DNA of 64,000 bases from Pseudomonas rhizophila (GCF_003033885.1 NZ_CP024081.1:3596554-3660553), one strand, 5' to 3'; positions 45,895-55,421 are shown, counted from the stretch's first letter. The notes: generated by a model not told the origin, from the sequence alone. Made by a program: numbers and translations.

Positions 45895-46338
45895 TTATTC
45901 CTCACTGAGTGTCTCGCTCATGCAGGCAAGTTTTTCCACCGCGCGTTGCCGTGCCTTGACGTCCAGCTGTGCTTGTTGCAACGACTGTTCCTGCGCTTCG
46001 ATGTGCAAGCGCAACTGGCTGACGTCCTGGCGGATCTGGGCGAGGCGATCAAGCATGCGTCGCTCCTTTTCGTGCCAGCGGTCGATATCAGCCAGTTCCA
46101 GAGTGGTTTGCAGGTGGGTATCGGCTAACGATCGCCGCTGGCGCTTCTGATTGGTACGTTCCTGGTTCATTGAGCTTTCGCTGACCAGCAGTTGCTCGCG
46201 CAACCTCGCCACCTCTCGTGCAAGGCGCGCACGGGCACGTTCGGCACTGGCCTGGCGGTGCTGACGCAAAGGGCCGAGCAGGCCGATGACGCGCTCCAGC
46301 GCCTGGCGCTCCGGGTCCGTATCGAGATCTTCGTCCAA
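45895..46338 (-). CDS. hrpO: HrpO, FliJ/SctO-type coiled-coil stalk protein
   Basis: 147 residues, starting at a TTG two bases after the hrcN stop; no ATG or GTG fits better. Nearly the whole chain is a charged coiled coil (RARARLAREVARLREQLLVS and WHEKERRMLDRLAQI). SctO sits in the HrcN hexamer and links it to the gate, like the gamma subunit of F1-ATPase. Confidence 0.87.
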   Translation of the reverse strand: MDEDLDTDPERQALERVIGLLGPLRQHRQASAERARARLAREVARLREQLLVSESSMNQERTNQKRQRRSLADTHLQTTLELADIDRWHEKERRMLDRLAQIRQDVSQLRLHIEAQEQSLQQAQLDVKARQRAVEKLACMSETLSEE

Positions 46339-46340
46339 GG

Positions 46341-47690
46341 TCAGTCCACCAGTTGCGAGGTAATGTGATTGAGTTGGGCGAGTGTTTCTTCAAGCGCTAC
46401 CGGCCCGCGCAGGTCCTGGCGAAGGAAGCGGTTGATGCTGTCGTTCAGTTGTACCGCCAGATCAGTGACCGGGTCGGCGCCGGCCTGGTATTCACCCAGG
46501 CGCAGGAGCATTTCCACCTGCTTGTAGGCCGCCATCAACTGGCGCAGACGATTATTGGCCTGGACATGCTCGCGGCTGGTGACGTTGCCCAGGATCCGGC
46601 TGATGCTCGCGGACACGTCAATGGCCGGATAGTGTCCACGCTCGGCCAACTTGCGCGACAGCACAATGTGCCCGTCGAGCAACGACCTGACTTCGTCGGC
46701 GACAGGGTCGTTCATCGAGTCGGCCTCGATCAGCACGGTGTAGATGGCGGTGATAGAGCCGTTCTCGCTCATGCCGGCGCGCTCGACCAGTTGCGGCAGC
46801 AGGGTGTAGACCGAGGGGGGCAGGCCGCCGCGTCCGATCGGTTCCCCGGCGGCGATGCCGATTTCGCGTTGAGCACGGGCAAAACGGGTGAGCGAGTCAA
46901 TCAGCAAGAGCACTTTCATGCCGCGCTGACGGTAGGCTTCGGCGATAGCGGTAGCGGTGAAAGCGGCGCGCGCACGCTCCATGCTGGAGCGATCCGAGGT
47001 GGCACAGATCAGGACCGAACGTTGGCGTAGTTCATCATCCAGTTCATGGTCGAGGAACTCGCGTAGTTCGCGTCCCCGTTCGCCGATCAGGCCGAAAACG
47101 ATGACGTCGCAATCCATATTCCTGGCCATCTCCGCCAGCAGCGTGGTCTTGCCGCAGCCCGCTCCGGCGAACAATCCGACACGCTGCCCTTCGCCCAATA
47201 GGATGGCGCTGTCGATGGCGCGAATACCGGTGGGCAGCGGGTTGCTGATGCGTGGTTTTTGCATCGGCGGGAGGGCATCGGCAATCACCGCCGTGGTGCT
47301 GCGACAGTCATGGACATCGGCAAAAGCGCCGAGGCCGTCGCCCAGCAACGGTCGACCAAAACCATCGAGCACGCTCCCGAGCAACTGATCATCCACCCCT
47401 ATGCGATGAGCTATTCCAAGTGGTTGGATACGGGCCCCGACTTGAATGCCGGCAGGGGTGCCCAGGGCGCTGAGCAGCGTGCATTGGTCGGTAAAGCCGA
47501 CGATCTCCGCCAGCATTGAGCTGCCGTCCGCCTTGCTGACCTCGCAAAGATCGCCAATCTTGGCCGCAGGCACCTGGCACTCGAGCAGGATCCCGCTCAC
47601 CGCCGAAACCTTGCCGCTGATCCGCACCGCCGAACAACTGGTCAGCCGCGCGCGCTGTTGTCGAGCCCATTGTTCAAGCGCATCGGTCAC
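46341..47690 (-). CDS. hrcN: T3SS ATPase HrcN (SctN)
   Basis: 449 residues from a GTG overlapping the hrpQ stop. Walker A GLFAGAGCGKTTLL is at about 173-186; Walker B VLLLIDSLTRFARAQREIG and the arginine-finger region follow. FliI/SctN hexameric ATPase that unfolds substrates and releases chaperones at the inner-membrane gate. Confidence 0.97.
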   Translation of the reverse strand: MTDALEQWARQQRARLTSCSAVRISGKVSAVSGILLECQVPAAKIGDLCEVSKADGSSMLAEIVGFTDQCTLLSALGTPAGIQVGARIQPLGIAHRIGVDDQLLGSVLDGFGRPLLGDGLGAFADVHDCRSTTAVIADALPPMQKPRISNPLPTGIRAIDSAILLGEGQRVGLFAGAGCGKTTLLAEMARNMDCDVIVFGLIGERGRELREFLDHELDDELRQRSVLICATSDRSSMERARAAFTATAIAEAYRQRGMKVLLLIDSLTRFARAQREIGIAAGEPIGRGGLPPSVYTLLPQLVERAGMSENGSITAIYTVLIEADSMNDPVADEVRSLLDGHIVLSRKLAERGHYPAIDVSASISRILGNVTSREHVQANNRLRQLMAAYKQVEMLLRLGEYQAGADPVTDLAVQLNDSINRFLRQDLRGPVALEETLAQLNHITSQLVD

Positions 47691-48646
47691 CAGCTCACCT
47701 CGATATGCTGGTCACCATCGAAGATGATTTTGTGCTCTTCTATCCGCGTCAGACGCAGCCCCTGCACCACATCGCCAACATAAATTTGCAGGCCGTCGGC
47801 GGTCACCAGGTGAGCGTTGTTGCCAGCGATAATTTGCACCAGGGTGAACGGCAAGCTGGTCCCGACGATGCCGACTTGATCGACTATCGGGACCGTGGTG
47901 GGGTAGCGCTCTTTGAAACTCTTGAGCATTCGCTGATAGACCTCCAGCGCTTCCTCCTTGAGGTTGCCTTTGAGCACCAACCCTTCGTCAAGCTCCTCGA
48001 CGGTGACCTCCGTGAGCAGGCGTTCTGCCAATTGAGTGGTCAGGAGCCGGCGGACCTGTTCGCGATTTTTCAGATGTGTGCTGCCGGAGGATGAGGAAGG
48101 CCCGGTAGCAGGGGAAGGTTGCGCCGGGCTTTGAGGCGCCTTGGCGGCGGTAACCTTGACGGCGCTCGGCGGGGCTTCGGACTGGCTAAGGCCCCAGGCG
48201 CCACCGACCAGGCCTACGACCACGCCTGCGATCACCGCCGATACCAGCTTCAAGGATGGCACGCCTGGCATCGATTTACGCGTGGGAGACGCTGACGACT
48301 GAGGCGGCTGGCCGTTGGCATCCGCAGGCGTGACCAGAGCCGGTACGTCAGGCCAGGGCTCTTCGGCGGATGCCAGGCACAGCCAGACGTTTGCGATGGC
48401 GAACGGTTGGTTCGGCGTCAATGTCATAGCGTTTGACGCACGCCCTTCGTCGTCGTTGATCGGCATCTGTTCGGCAGCCAGGTTCCAGCCTTCCTCGGTT
48501 CTGCTCAACCGACAGTGGAGCGAGGCGATGCCCGGGTCGTACAGCGCCAGATCATGGTCGTCGTTGGCGCCGATCACCCATTGGTCACCGACCAACGGCA
48601 ATGCCGCGCCCTGGTGCAGCCCATTCAATACACGTAGTTCAAACAT
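47687..48646 (-). CDS. hrpQ: HrpQ, inner-membrane ring protein SctD with FHA domain
   Basis: 319 residues from the ATG at 48646 (MFELRVLNGLHQG), which matches the family start; an ATG at 48664 would add six residues and overlap the hrcV stop. Cytoplasmic FHA-like domain at about 1-95 (WVIGANDDHDLALYD), one transmembrane helix at about 140-160 (LVSAVIAGVVVGLVGGAWGL), then periplasmic ring-building repeats. Confidence 0.9.
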   Translation of the reverse strand: MFELRVLNGLHQGAALPLVGDQWVIGANDDHDLALYDPGIASLHCRLSRTEEGWNLAAEQMPINDDEGRASNAMTLTPNQPFAIANVWLCLASAEEPWPDVPALVTPADANGQPPQSSASPTRKSMPGVPSLKLVSAVIAGVVVGLVGGAWGLSQSEAPPSAVKVTAAKAPQSPAQPSPATGPSSSSGSTHLKNREQVRRLLTTQLAERLLTEVTVEELDEGLVLKGNLKEEALEVYQRMLKSFKERYPTTVPIVDQVGIVGTSLPFTLVQIIAGNNAHLVTADGLQIYVGDVVQGLRLTRIEEHKIIFDGDQHIEVSW

Positions 48647-48663
48647 CGCGAAGGCACTCGACA

Positions 48664-50763
48664 TCAAGCCGCATAGTCGTCTTCCAAGGGCAGGAATTCA
48701 TTTTCCAGGTCGAAACGGCCGAGGACCTTCACCTCGGAGGCATTGGTGATCTCGGCAAAGGAGAGCACCGGAACGTGATGGAACTCGTCCTGCAATAACG
48801 TCCGTAGCGGAGCGCGCAGATCCTGGGCGACCAACATCACCGCGCGTTCTGACGAGCGCTGCGGGAAAGCCATGCGCAATTGTTGAACCAGCATCAGGCT
48901 GGATTCGCTGTTCAGGGCAAAGAACGTCTCGGTTTGCGTCTGACGCAGGCTGTCACGCAGGATGCCTTCGCTCTCAGGGGTGAATAGCCAGACGAGTAAC
49001 CCCTCCTGGCTGCAATACTGGTTGTAGATCAGCGACTTGAGGGCGATACGTACATAATCGGTGAGGGCCAGGACATCGCGCTCATGTTGCCCATGTTCGA
49101 TCAAGGTTTCGGCGATCACCCGGATACCGCGCAGCGGCACGCATTCGGAAGCCAACCGCTGCAGCACCTGAGAAAAACGCGCGAGAGGCATGACGCGCTG
49201 CAGCTCCTGCGCCAGTTCCGGTTGTTCTGTTTCCAGCCAACCGAGGATCGCTTTGGTTTCCTGCAGCCCGATGAATTGCGGCCCGCAAATCTGTAGCGCG
49301 CGCTCCATGCGTTCGATAATCAGCGTACTGGGGCTGATGGGCTGCGTATTACTGTTGTTCAACAGCTCCGCATCGGTGGGTACCCAGATCCATTGGCTTT
49401 CCTGCCGTTCCGAACTGCCTTTGCTGTATTGCTGGTCGTTCTCAATGGCCTGTGAGGAGCCATCGATAGCCACCAAGGTCTCGCTGAACGTGGCCCTGAG
49501 TACGGGGACCTCATACACCGTAAAGCGGAATTCATCCGGCTCCAGATGCGCCTGGTATTCGATGATGAACGAGGGCAGCGTCAGCCCGAAGTTCACCACT
49601 AGGCGATTGCGCCGTTGACGAATTTCGCTGACCAGGGCTTCGATCCGCTCAAGACTCTGGCTGGGATGAAATTGCAGGACAAACTGGCGGCTGGGCAGGA
49701 ACATTCGCAGGTCTTCCTGTCCGTTATTTTCCGGGGTTGTTGGGGCCGCTTGATCTTGATTGCCCTTGGGCTTGGCGCGATTGATCTGCAACAGGCCGCC
49801 GCCACAACAGATGATGGCGATCGTGACGAACACCATGGTCGGCATCCCGGGCATGGCGGCGAAGCCGAGCATCGCCGCCGAGGCGATGATCCAGGCCTTG
49901 GGCTGGCTGGTGATCTGTTCGGCAATTTCACGGCCGATATTGGCCGGCCCGGCGGCATCTTCGTTCGGCACGCGAGTGATGATCATGCCGGCCGTCACGG
50001 AGATCAGCAGCGCGGGGATCTGTGCAATGAGGCCGTCGCCGATGGTCAGTACCGAATACAGCTGCACTGCATCGCCGGCAGTCATGCCGTGTTGTATGAC
50101 TCCTATGGTGATACCGCCAATCATGTTGATCGCGACGATGATCAGGCTGGCGATTGCGTCGCCGTTGACGAACTTCATTGCTCCGTCCATTGCGCCAAAC
50201 AGCTGGCTCTCCTTGCCAAGCTCCGAGCGCCTGCGCTTGGCCTCGTGGACGCTGATGAGGTTGGCACGTAAGTCGCTGTCGATCGACATCTGTTTGCCGG
50301 GCATGGCGTCAAGCGTGAAGCGTGCGCCTACCTCGGCCACCCGTTCCGACCCCTTGGTGATGACCATGAAATTGACCACCGTCAAAATCATGAAAATCAC
50401 CATGCCGACCGCCAGGTTGCCGCCCACCACGAATTGTCCGAACGCTTCCACGATGTGGCCGGCGTCCTGGTCCAGCAGAATCAGGCGTGTCGTGGCAATC
50501 GACAGCGCCAGGCGAAACATGGTTGTGATCAGCAGCACCGAAGGGAACGTCGAGAAGGCGAGTGGGCGGGGCAACTGCATGGCCAACATGATCAGCAGAC
50601 AGGAGATGCAGATGTTCACCGCGATCAGAATGTCTACCAGCCAGGTGGGTATCGGGGTAATCATCATGAACACAATGGCCAGCACGATAAACGCACCGAC
50701 GACTTCTGAGCGGCGCATCGCCGCGAGTGCCAAACGGTTTAGCAGGTCGATAATCAGATTCAT
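48664..50763 (-). CDS. hrcV: Export-gate protein HrcV (SctV)
   Basis: 699 residues from the ATG at 50763, which shares its A with the hrpJ stop (TGATG); the frame extends further upstream but family homology begins here. Seven to eight transmembrane helices span residues 1-310 (VVGAFIVLAIVFMMITPIPT), with the FHIPEP-family segments TLDAMPGKQMSIDSDLRAN and GDGLIAQIPALLISVTAGM. The large cytoplasmic domain forms the nonameric ring that receives chaperone-substrate complexes. Confidence 0.97.
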   Translation of the reverse strand: MNLIIDLLNRLALAAMRRSEVVGAFIVLAIVFMMITPIPTWLVDILIAVNICISCLLIMLAMQLPRPLAFSTFPSVLLITTMFRLALSIATTRLILLDQDAGHIVEAFGQFVVGGNLAVGMVIFMILTVVNFMVITKGSERVAEVGARFTLDAMPGKQMSIDSDLRANLISVHEAKRRRSELGKESQLFGAMDGAMKFVNGDAIASLIIVAINMIGGITIGVIQHGMTAGDAVQLYSVLTIGDGLIAQIPALLISVTAGMIITRVPNEDAAGPANIGREIAEQITSQPKAWIIASAAMLGFAAMPGMPTMVFVTIAIICCGGGLLQINRAKPKGNQDQAAPTTPENNGQEDLRMFLPSRQFVLQFHPSQSLERIEALVSEIRQRRNRLVVNFGLTLPSFIIEYQAHLEPDEFRFTVYEVPVLRATFSETLVAIDGSSQAIENDQQYSKGSSERQESQWIWVPTDAELLNNSNTQPISPSTLIIERMERALQICGPQFIGLQETKAILGWLETEQPELAQELQRVMPLARFSQVLQRLASECVPLRGIRVIAETLIEHGQHERDVLALTDYVRIALKSLIYNQYCSQEGLLVWLFTPESEGILRDSLRQTQTETFFALNSESSLMLVQQLRMAFPQRSSERAVMLVAQDLRAPLRTLLQDEFHHVPVLSFAEITNASEVKVLGRFDLENEFLPLEDDYAA

Positions 50764-51875
50764 CAGGCCGGGTTCCCCTTGAGCTGGTTTTGCTCTTGCT
50801 GAGTGAGTTCGGCCATCAGCAACAACAGGTTCCCCAAAGCATTCTGCCGGGACTTGAGGTCTTGCCACAGCAAGATAGGCAGCTGTTGGAGCATCGGGCG
50901 CAGGCCGTTGAGAAACGACAACTGATGCTTGAGTTGCGCGCCGCCGATAAATTGCGTGAGTTGCAAGGTTTCCTGCAGGTTCATGCCCTTGCCCGAGAGT
51001 ACGAGCAGGTGTTTGAGAAACGTCGGTGCGCTGACCTGCAGTTGCGGGTTCTTGTCACGCATGCGCCCGAGCAGGTGTTCGCAGCTTTTAAGCAGCGTCG
51101 ATACATGCTTGGCGGTATTCACGCCATGCATCAAGGTGCGTAATTGCTGGCGAGGACTCGATGGATTGACTGAGGCAAGGTCGTCGGCAATGGCACGACG
51201 CAGGTCGCGCAAGGTCGGCTCGAACTGCGCTTCGCCATCCTCCTGACCCAGTAGCGTGTCGATGAGGCTGGATATGGTGGGCTGGCCTACGACGCCGTTG
51301 TAATACAATTCCCGCAGATTCTTGCGTCGCTGCGAGTCCAGCCCCGATCTGGAAAAGGCCCGGGCAGTATTGATACCCGCGCGGGCTCTGTTGCCATGGC
51401 GCTGCCGGAGTGCGCTGGCGTGATCCGACAGCACCTGGTGCTCATCCCGGGCACCTTCGTGATGCGCTTGTTTCATGGCTGCTTGCAGCATGACGTGCGC
51501 TTTGGCCGGGTCCCCGCCAGCGAAGGCGAGCACCCGGCCAAGCAGCGACTCATCAGAGCGTTGACGTTTCAGGGTCTGGCGCAGGGTACGCACTGCTTCA
51601 TCCAGCCTTTTGTCATTACTGCCCATCAGCATCTGATAAAGCTCACCGAGCTTCATCGCCTTTGATTGCAAGACGGTACCGCCGATGACCAGCTCACGCT
51701 GGCTGAGCTCTTTGCTTTGTTGGATCAATGCCGAGGTGAATCGCGCCACCTGGTGCGGCGTGGTGCCCTGATCTTTTGCGATGTGCGACGCCGTCTTCGT
51801 AGCGGATAACGCTGGGCGGGCGCTTGCCGGATTGACCGAATGAATCGCGACTGGGGTGAAACCGGGGATTTTCAT
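50763..51875 (-). CDS. hrpJ: HrpJ, gatekeeper protein (SctW)
   Basis: 370 residues from the ATG at 51875. All-helical YopN/SctW-type protein that controls secretion order; in P. syringae HrpJ is needed for harpin and translocator export. The N terminus is Ser/Ala/Thr-rich (PVAIHSVNPASARPALSATK), consistent with HrpJ being secreted. First gene of the long minus-strand operon, with an hrp box 33 bases upstream. Confidence 0.9.
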   Translation of the reverse strand: MKIPGFTPVAIHSVNPASARPALSATKTASHIAKDQGTTPHQVARFTSALIQQSKELSQRELVIGGTVLQSKAMKLGELYQMLMGSNDKRLDEAVRTLRQTLKRQRSDESLLGRVLAFAGGDPAKAHVMLQAAMKQAHHEGARDEHQVLSDHASALRQRHGNRARAGINTARAFSRSGLDSQRRKNLRELYYNGVVGQPTISSLIDTLLGQEDGEAQFEPTLRDLRRAIADDLASVNPSSPRQQLRTLMHGVNTAKHVSTLLKSCEHLLGRMRDKNPQLQVSAPTFLKHLLVLSGKGMNLQETLQLTQFIGGAQLKHQLSFLNGLRPMLQQLPILLWQDLKSRQNALGNLLLLMAELTQQEQNQLKGNPA

Positions 51876-51907
51876 GGGACGGCATCGATGCAAAGAGTCA
51901 TGCGCAA

Positions 51908-51936
51908 TGAGTGGCGCAAACCCACCATCGGGTTCC
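51908..51936 (-). promoter_or_regulatory. hrp box for the hrpJ operon
   Basis: On the minus strand: GGAACC, 16 bases, CCACTCA. Full consensus; it should drive at least the 14 genes from hrpJ down to 39017. Confidence 0.9.
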
Positions 51937-52069
51937 TGAACTCAGAGCTTTCGCGCGGGCGTGCATAAATGCGCGACGACTTCGATCGGTTTATGCAAAA
52001 GATTGCACGAACAGAAAAAAACTTAAAAAAATCTTCATGAATAACAGTGCCTTAGATCGCGCAAACGGT

Positions 52070-52085
52070 TGGCACGCATATCGCT
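52070..52085 (+). promoter_or_regulatory. Sigma-54 promoter of hrpL
   Basis: TGGCACGCATATCGCT has the invariant GG and GC separated by ten bases and a good -24 element (TGGCACG). Predicted transcription start is near 52095, 27 bases before the hrpL ATG. It is the expected target of the enhancer-binding protein at 30877. Confidence 0.88.
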
Positions 52086-52121
52086 CTTACAGCCGGACTT
52101 ACCGCCAAATGGTTATTGTCC

Positions 52122-52658
52122 ATGTGTGTAATCAACTCGATCACTTATCCGGCTCCGGCTTCTCTCCTTCGTCAGCTCGACCGCAGGATGGTGCAGAAGG
52201 TGCGGTTGTTTATCAGGGCAAAGGTCGCGAACCCTGATGATGCGGAGGATCTGCTCCAGGCAACCTTCCTCGAAGCGCTACGTAACGAGCACAAGTTTCG
52301 GCACGACTCGCTGCTGCTGACCTGGCTCTGCGGCATTGCCTTCAACCTCATTCGCAGTCATTTCAGGCGCCTCTACAACCAGCCGTTTCATGACGACCTG
52401 CAAGAGTGCGGTGTATTGGAAATGGCCGACAGTCGCGATGTTGTGTCCGAGGTCAGTGGCTTGCGTCAGCTGGTGCGAGTCTTTCGTGCGATGGAAACCT
52501 TGCCGCCGAATATGGAGGAGGTGATTCGGGTCGCGATGGAAATGGAAGGTAATTACCTGGAGACCGCCGCTCGGCTGGATATACCGGTTGGCACGGTGCG
52601 TTCGCGTTTGTCGCGGGCCCGCGAGCAACTCAAGCGGCGAGTCTCCAGCGAGTACTGA
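52122..52658 (+). CDS. hrpL: ECF sigma factor HrpL
   Basis: 178 residues from the first ATG (MCVINSITYPAP); a TTG two codons upstream is possible. Sigma region 2 is at about 30-60 (AKVANPDDAEDLLQATFLEA), with the core-binding and -10 segment LTWLCGIAFNLIRSHFRRL. Region 4 at the C terminus (TAARLDIPVGTVRSRLSRAR) reads the -35 GGAACC. HrpL is the master activator of the Hrp regulon. Divergent to hrpJ. Confidence 0.95.
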   Translation: MCVINSITYPAPASLLRQLDRRMVQKVRLFIRAKVANPDDAEDLLQATFLEALRNEHKFRHDSLLLTWLCGIAFNLIRSHFRRLYNQPFHDDLQECGVLEMADSRDVVSEVSGLRQLVRVFRAMETLPPNMEEVIRVAMEMEGNYLETAARLDIPVGTVRSRLSRAREQLKRRVSSEY

Positions 52659-52693
52659 GCCCAAGCGAATCTGCGCCACGGCGACAAGAACAG

Positions 52694-52722
52694 GGAACCT
52701 CTTTCGCCTCTGGCTCCACGCA
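52694..52722 (+). promoter_or_regulatory. hrp box downstream of hrpL
   Basis: GGAACC, 16 bases, CCACGCA. Full consensus, 33 bases before the 119-residue gene. It should also drive the transglycosylase and the 445-residue gene. Confidence 0.9.
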
Positions 52723-52755
52723 TTATTTAGATCCCATCTTCAAGGAGTGCCCGGT

Positions 52756-53115
52756 ATGCGAATTTGCATCGCTTACAGCCAAGGGCCTGATGACAATTCG
52801 AAGGCCGGACAAGTTATTGCACGGATTGCGAACTGGACATTCGAGACATCATCGGTAAGCGCCGGGAATGTGCAGGCGAACCTGGCTTCCAGCCGAACAT
52901 TACTGGTATTCAGGCCAACCAGCATTGAGCTGGTATTGCAGGAAACGACCAGAGCGCTCGTCGAAAAATCACCTTCAGCCAAACGTCAGTTTGATCGACT
53001 GATGAGGCGATTATTCGATACCGGCGCTGTTTCGCAGCCCACACATCAAACCGCTTTGCCTGAGCACTACGCCTTCGAACCGATCGCCACCATGTCAGCG
53101 AACCTGGAGCATTGA
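52756..53115 (+). CDS. Unknown HrpL-regulated small protein
   Basis: 119 residues from the ATG at 52756, with AAGGAG nine bases upstream. No family recognised, no signal peptide or membrane helix. The start MRICIAYSQGPDD and the basic helix AKRQFDRLMRRLF are the only notable parts. First gene of an hrp-box operon and overlaps the transglycosylase reading frame region by coupling. It could be a chaperone or regulator for its neighbours, but the sequence does not show this. Confidence 0.6.
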   Translation: MRICIAYSQGPDDNSKAGQVIARIANWTFETSSVSAGNVQANLASSRTLLVFRPTSIELVLQETTRALVEKSPSAKRQFDRLMRRLFDTGAVSQPTHQTALPEHYAFEPIATMSANLEH

Positions 53116-53117
53116 TT

Positions 53118-54029
53118 TTGAGCCTGTCTATCTCTCCCATTCGTAGCTCCACCCCCGACACGCTCCTTGCGCCTGAAAACCACAATGAGCGGTTTAGACG
53201 GCACGCCGGTTCAAATCCCGAAGTGGCTGGCGATATGTTCGCGGCTCGCCCCGAGCGGCCGATCAATTTCGGCCCGCCGCCGGAGGTGCCTAACGGGCCT
53301 GTGCCTGCACAGAAGAGTGATACCGAGCAAACTGAGCTGATGATGCAACTGATGGAAGTCATCATGAAGGCCATCATGCAGTGGCTCCACGCCTTGATGA
53401 ATCAACAGGAAGGGGGCGGGGGAGGTGGGATTGCCCAACCGGGGCATCACCCCCACAACACGTTGATGGCGCAACCGGGCGGTTCTGCTGCGCCTGGCGG
53501 TGGAGTCAACAATGCCCAGGCCGGTGGCGTGGCAGGCAGTCCGGCCTTGAGCGGTCAGGGTGGGTTGCACTTGCCCGCGCAATTGGAGCCGTATCGCCAG
53601 GATATCGTGGATGCCTCCAATGCTACGGGTGTTCCAGGCAACGTGATAGCAGGGCAGATCTGGGCGGAGTCCAGAGGCAACCTGAATTCCAGCAGCACCA
53701 ATGTCAACGGCAAGACCGACGCTGGCTTGATGCAAGTCAACGCCGACACGTTCGCTCAATTGAAGAGGGACAATCCGGCGCTGCTTGGCAATGCCGACGT
53801 CAACAACCCCCGGGACAACATCATGGCGGGTGCCCTCTATTTGCGCGATCAGACCAATGCTTTCGGTGGCGACATCAGCGCAGGACTGCGCGCCTATAAC
53901 TCCGGCCCCGACAAGGTGAATCGCAACGATTTGGCGGATACCGGAGGGGTAGGGGATCCCGGTTATCCGGCCAACGTATTGAAGTTCGCCGAGATCATTG
54001 GAAGCGGCAGAGGTCAACTGCCTGGCTGA
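53118..54029 (+). CDS. T3SS-associated lytic transglycosylase (HrpH/HopAJ-like)
   Basis: About 303 residues, beginning at a TTG. The TTG at 53118 has GGAG at good spacing; another in-frame TTG at 53112 overlaps the previous stop, and no ATG fits. The first about 150 residues are Pro/Gly/Asn-rich and disordered. The C-terminal 155 residues are an SLT domain with the catalytic glutamate in QIWAESRGNLN, then TDAGLMQVNADTF, NIMAGALYLRDQ and LRAYNSGPDKVNRND. Such enzymes open peptidoglycan for the secretion channel and may themselves be exported. No signal peptide, so export by the T3SS is plausible. Confidence 0.85.
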   Translation: MSLSISPIRSSTPDTLLAPENHNERFRRHAGSNPEVAGDMFAARPERPINFGPPPEVPNGPVPAQKSDTEQTELMMQLMEVIMKAIMQWLHALMNQQEGGGGGGIAQPGHHPHNTLMAQPGGSAAPGGGVNNAQAGGVAGSPALSGQGGLHLPAQLEPYRQDIVDASNATGVPGNVIAGQIWAESRGNLNSSSTNVNGKTDAGLMQVNADTFAQLKRDNPALLGNADVNNPRDNIMAGALYLRDQTNAFGGDISAGLRAYNSGPDKVNRNDLADTGGVGDPGYPANVLKFAEIIGSGRGQLPG

Positions 54030-54083
54030 TAGACACGTCGCGTTTGCGCAGAACATAAACCCGCATGTAAGGAGTAGCACCTC

Positions 54084-55421
54084 ATGGGTATCAATAGAGC
54101 CGAATCGCCCGTGTCACTGCGCACACTAGAGAGCCGTCATGTTGACGATGCGCGATCAACGCACCTGGAGCGAACAGGGGACGTATCGTCTGTTGATGGA
54201 GACAACTCTCCAGAGCTGATCGCGCTGAAGGACAAACTTGACGGCCTGTTCGAACCCCATCGGACGGCTGAGAACCATGAGGCCATCAATGCCTTGATTC
54301 ATGATCGGGCCGTTGAATTGAAGGAAATGGGAGAGACGCCGGAGACGGTCGAAGCGTTGCTCGACAAAGCGGCGCGCATGGATCGTGTAACGGCTCCGGT
54401 GCAAGGTGGGGTGGCTTCCGTACCCTTTGCGGCGGCCTCGGTTGTTTTGGACAAGGCGCCCAAGTTGACGGCTCATGTTGCCGATAATCCAGCCTTGACC
54501 GGCTTTGTGGCGGGCGCTTTTTCCGGTGCGGTGGATGCAGTAGGCGGTGGTCTGCTGGCGAGAGCCACGCACGACACTTATTGGCTAAAGCCGCCGCCGG
54601 AAACCCTGGAGCCGGTGATGCAACAAGCGCTGACCAGCAAAAAGGAGGAAACCAGGGTGAGTAACGCTGGGGAATGTGCGCTGTCCTGGCAGACTTTCAG
54701 TGCTCGCAATGCTGTGCGCTTGGTGGTAGCGGGTGCCATGAATGCCACAGTCGGACCGAAGGCTGCCTCGGCGGTTGATACGGCTATCACCTCAGCGGGA
54801 AGTTTGGCTGCCGGCGCAGGTTATGCCCATCTTATGAATAAAAACGACTTGCAGGCCCATCGTGCCGGGCCCGCCTATCTTTTAGGTCGTACCGACTGGA
54901 AGACTCAATATCAAGCGCTGAAAGAAAGTACACCACTGAGCCCGTTGGCAAACGGCGCCAAACGTATGGCCAAGCTTCCCCTGAGCTTGTTGACCGATGT
55001 GACACCGGCTTTGAGTGGCGCGGTATCCTTTTCAAGTCTGGTCTCCAACGCAGGCGTACTGGGTGGCGGTTTCGCTTTGACATCGCTGGCTCGCGATGCG
55101 GCCAAAGACCTGGCAACCCAGAAAGGTCTGGGGCCAGGAGAGGTCGCTGTGGTAGACCACACGGTTAACCTCGCCATGTCGGCACTTACTTTTGGTTCTT
55201 ATGGGGTGGCCAGTGTTGCAACCGAGCCCCTCAGCGATGCGGCCGTAAAAGTATTGCAAGAGGATGTTCCCGCCAAAGCGCAGGAAGTTGCTGATGCAAC
55301 TCTCGAGACCGGCAAGGCGCTGGCGCGAGACGCTGTCACTACGGCGAGAGAAATAACGGACCGCGTGTTGGAGCATCGCAGACTCAGAGAGGGTCGCGGT
55401 GCGACGGAGAACCCCGTCTGA
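54084..55421 (+). CDS. Candidate secreted substrate (effector or translocator)
   Basis: 445 residues, AAGGAG before the ATG. No family recognised. The polar N terminus without signal peptide (MGINRAESPVSLRTLESRHV) suits type III export. It is followed by Ala/Gly-rich hydrophobic stretches (GFVAGAFSGAVDAVGGGLLA, VLGGGFALTSLARDA). In composition it resembles the unrecognised proteins at 27782 and 39017, and the short match around YWLKPPPETLEPV may reflect a shared fold. Third gene behind the hrp box at 52694. The C-terminal tail is charged (REITDRVLEHRRLREG). Confidence 0.55.
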   Translation: MGINRAESPVSLRTLESRHVDDARSTHLERTGDVSSVDGDNSPELIALKDKLDGLFEPHRTAENHEAINALIHDRAVELKEMGETPETVEALLDKAARMDRVTAPVQGGVASVPFAAASVVLDKAPKLTAHVADNPALTGFVAGAFSGAVDAVGGGLLARATHDTYWLKPPPETLEPVMQQALTSKKEETRVSNAGECALSWQTFSARNAVRLVVAGAMNATVGPKAASAVDTAITSAGSLAAGAGYAHLMNKNDLQAHRAGPAYLLGRTDWKTQYQALKESTPLSPLANGAKRMAKLPLSLLTDVTPALSGAVSFSSLVSNAGVLGGGFALTSLARDAAKDLATQKGLGPGEVAVVDHTVNLAMSALTFGSYGVASVATEPLSDAAVKVLQEDVPAKAQEVADATLETGKALARDAVTTAREITDRVLEHRRLREGRGATENPV

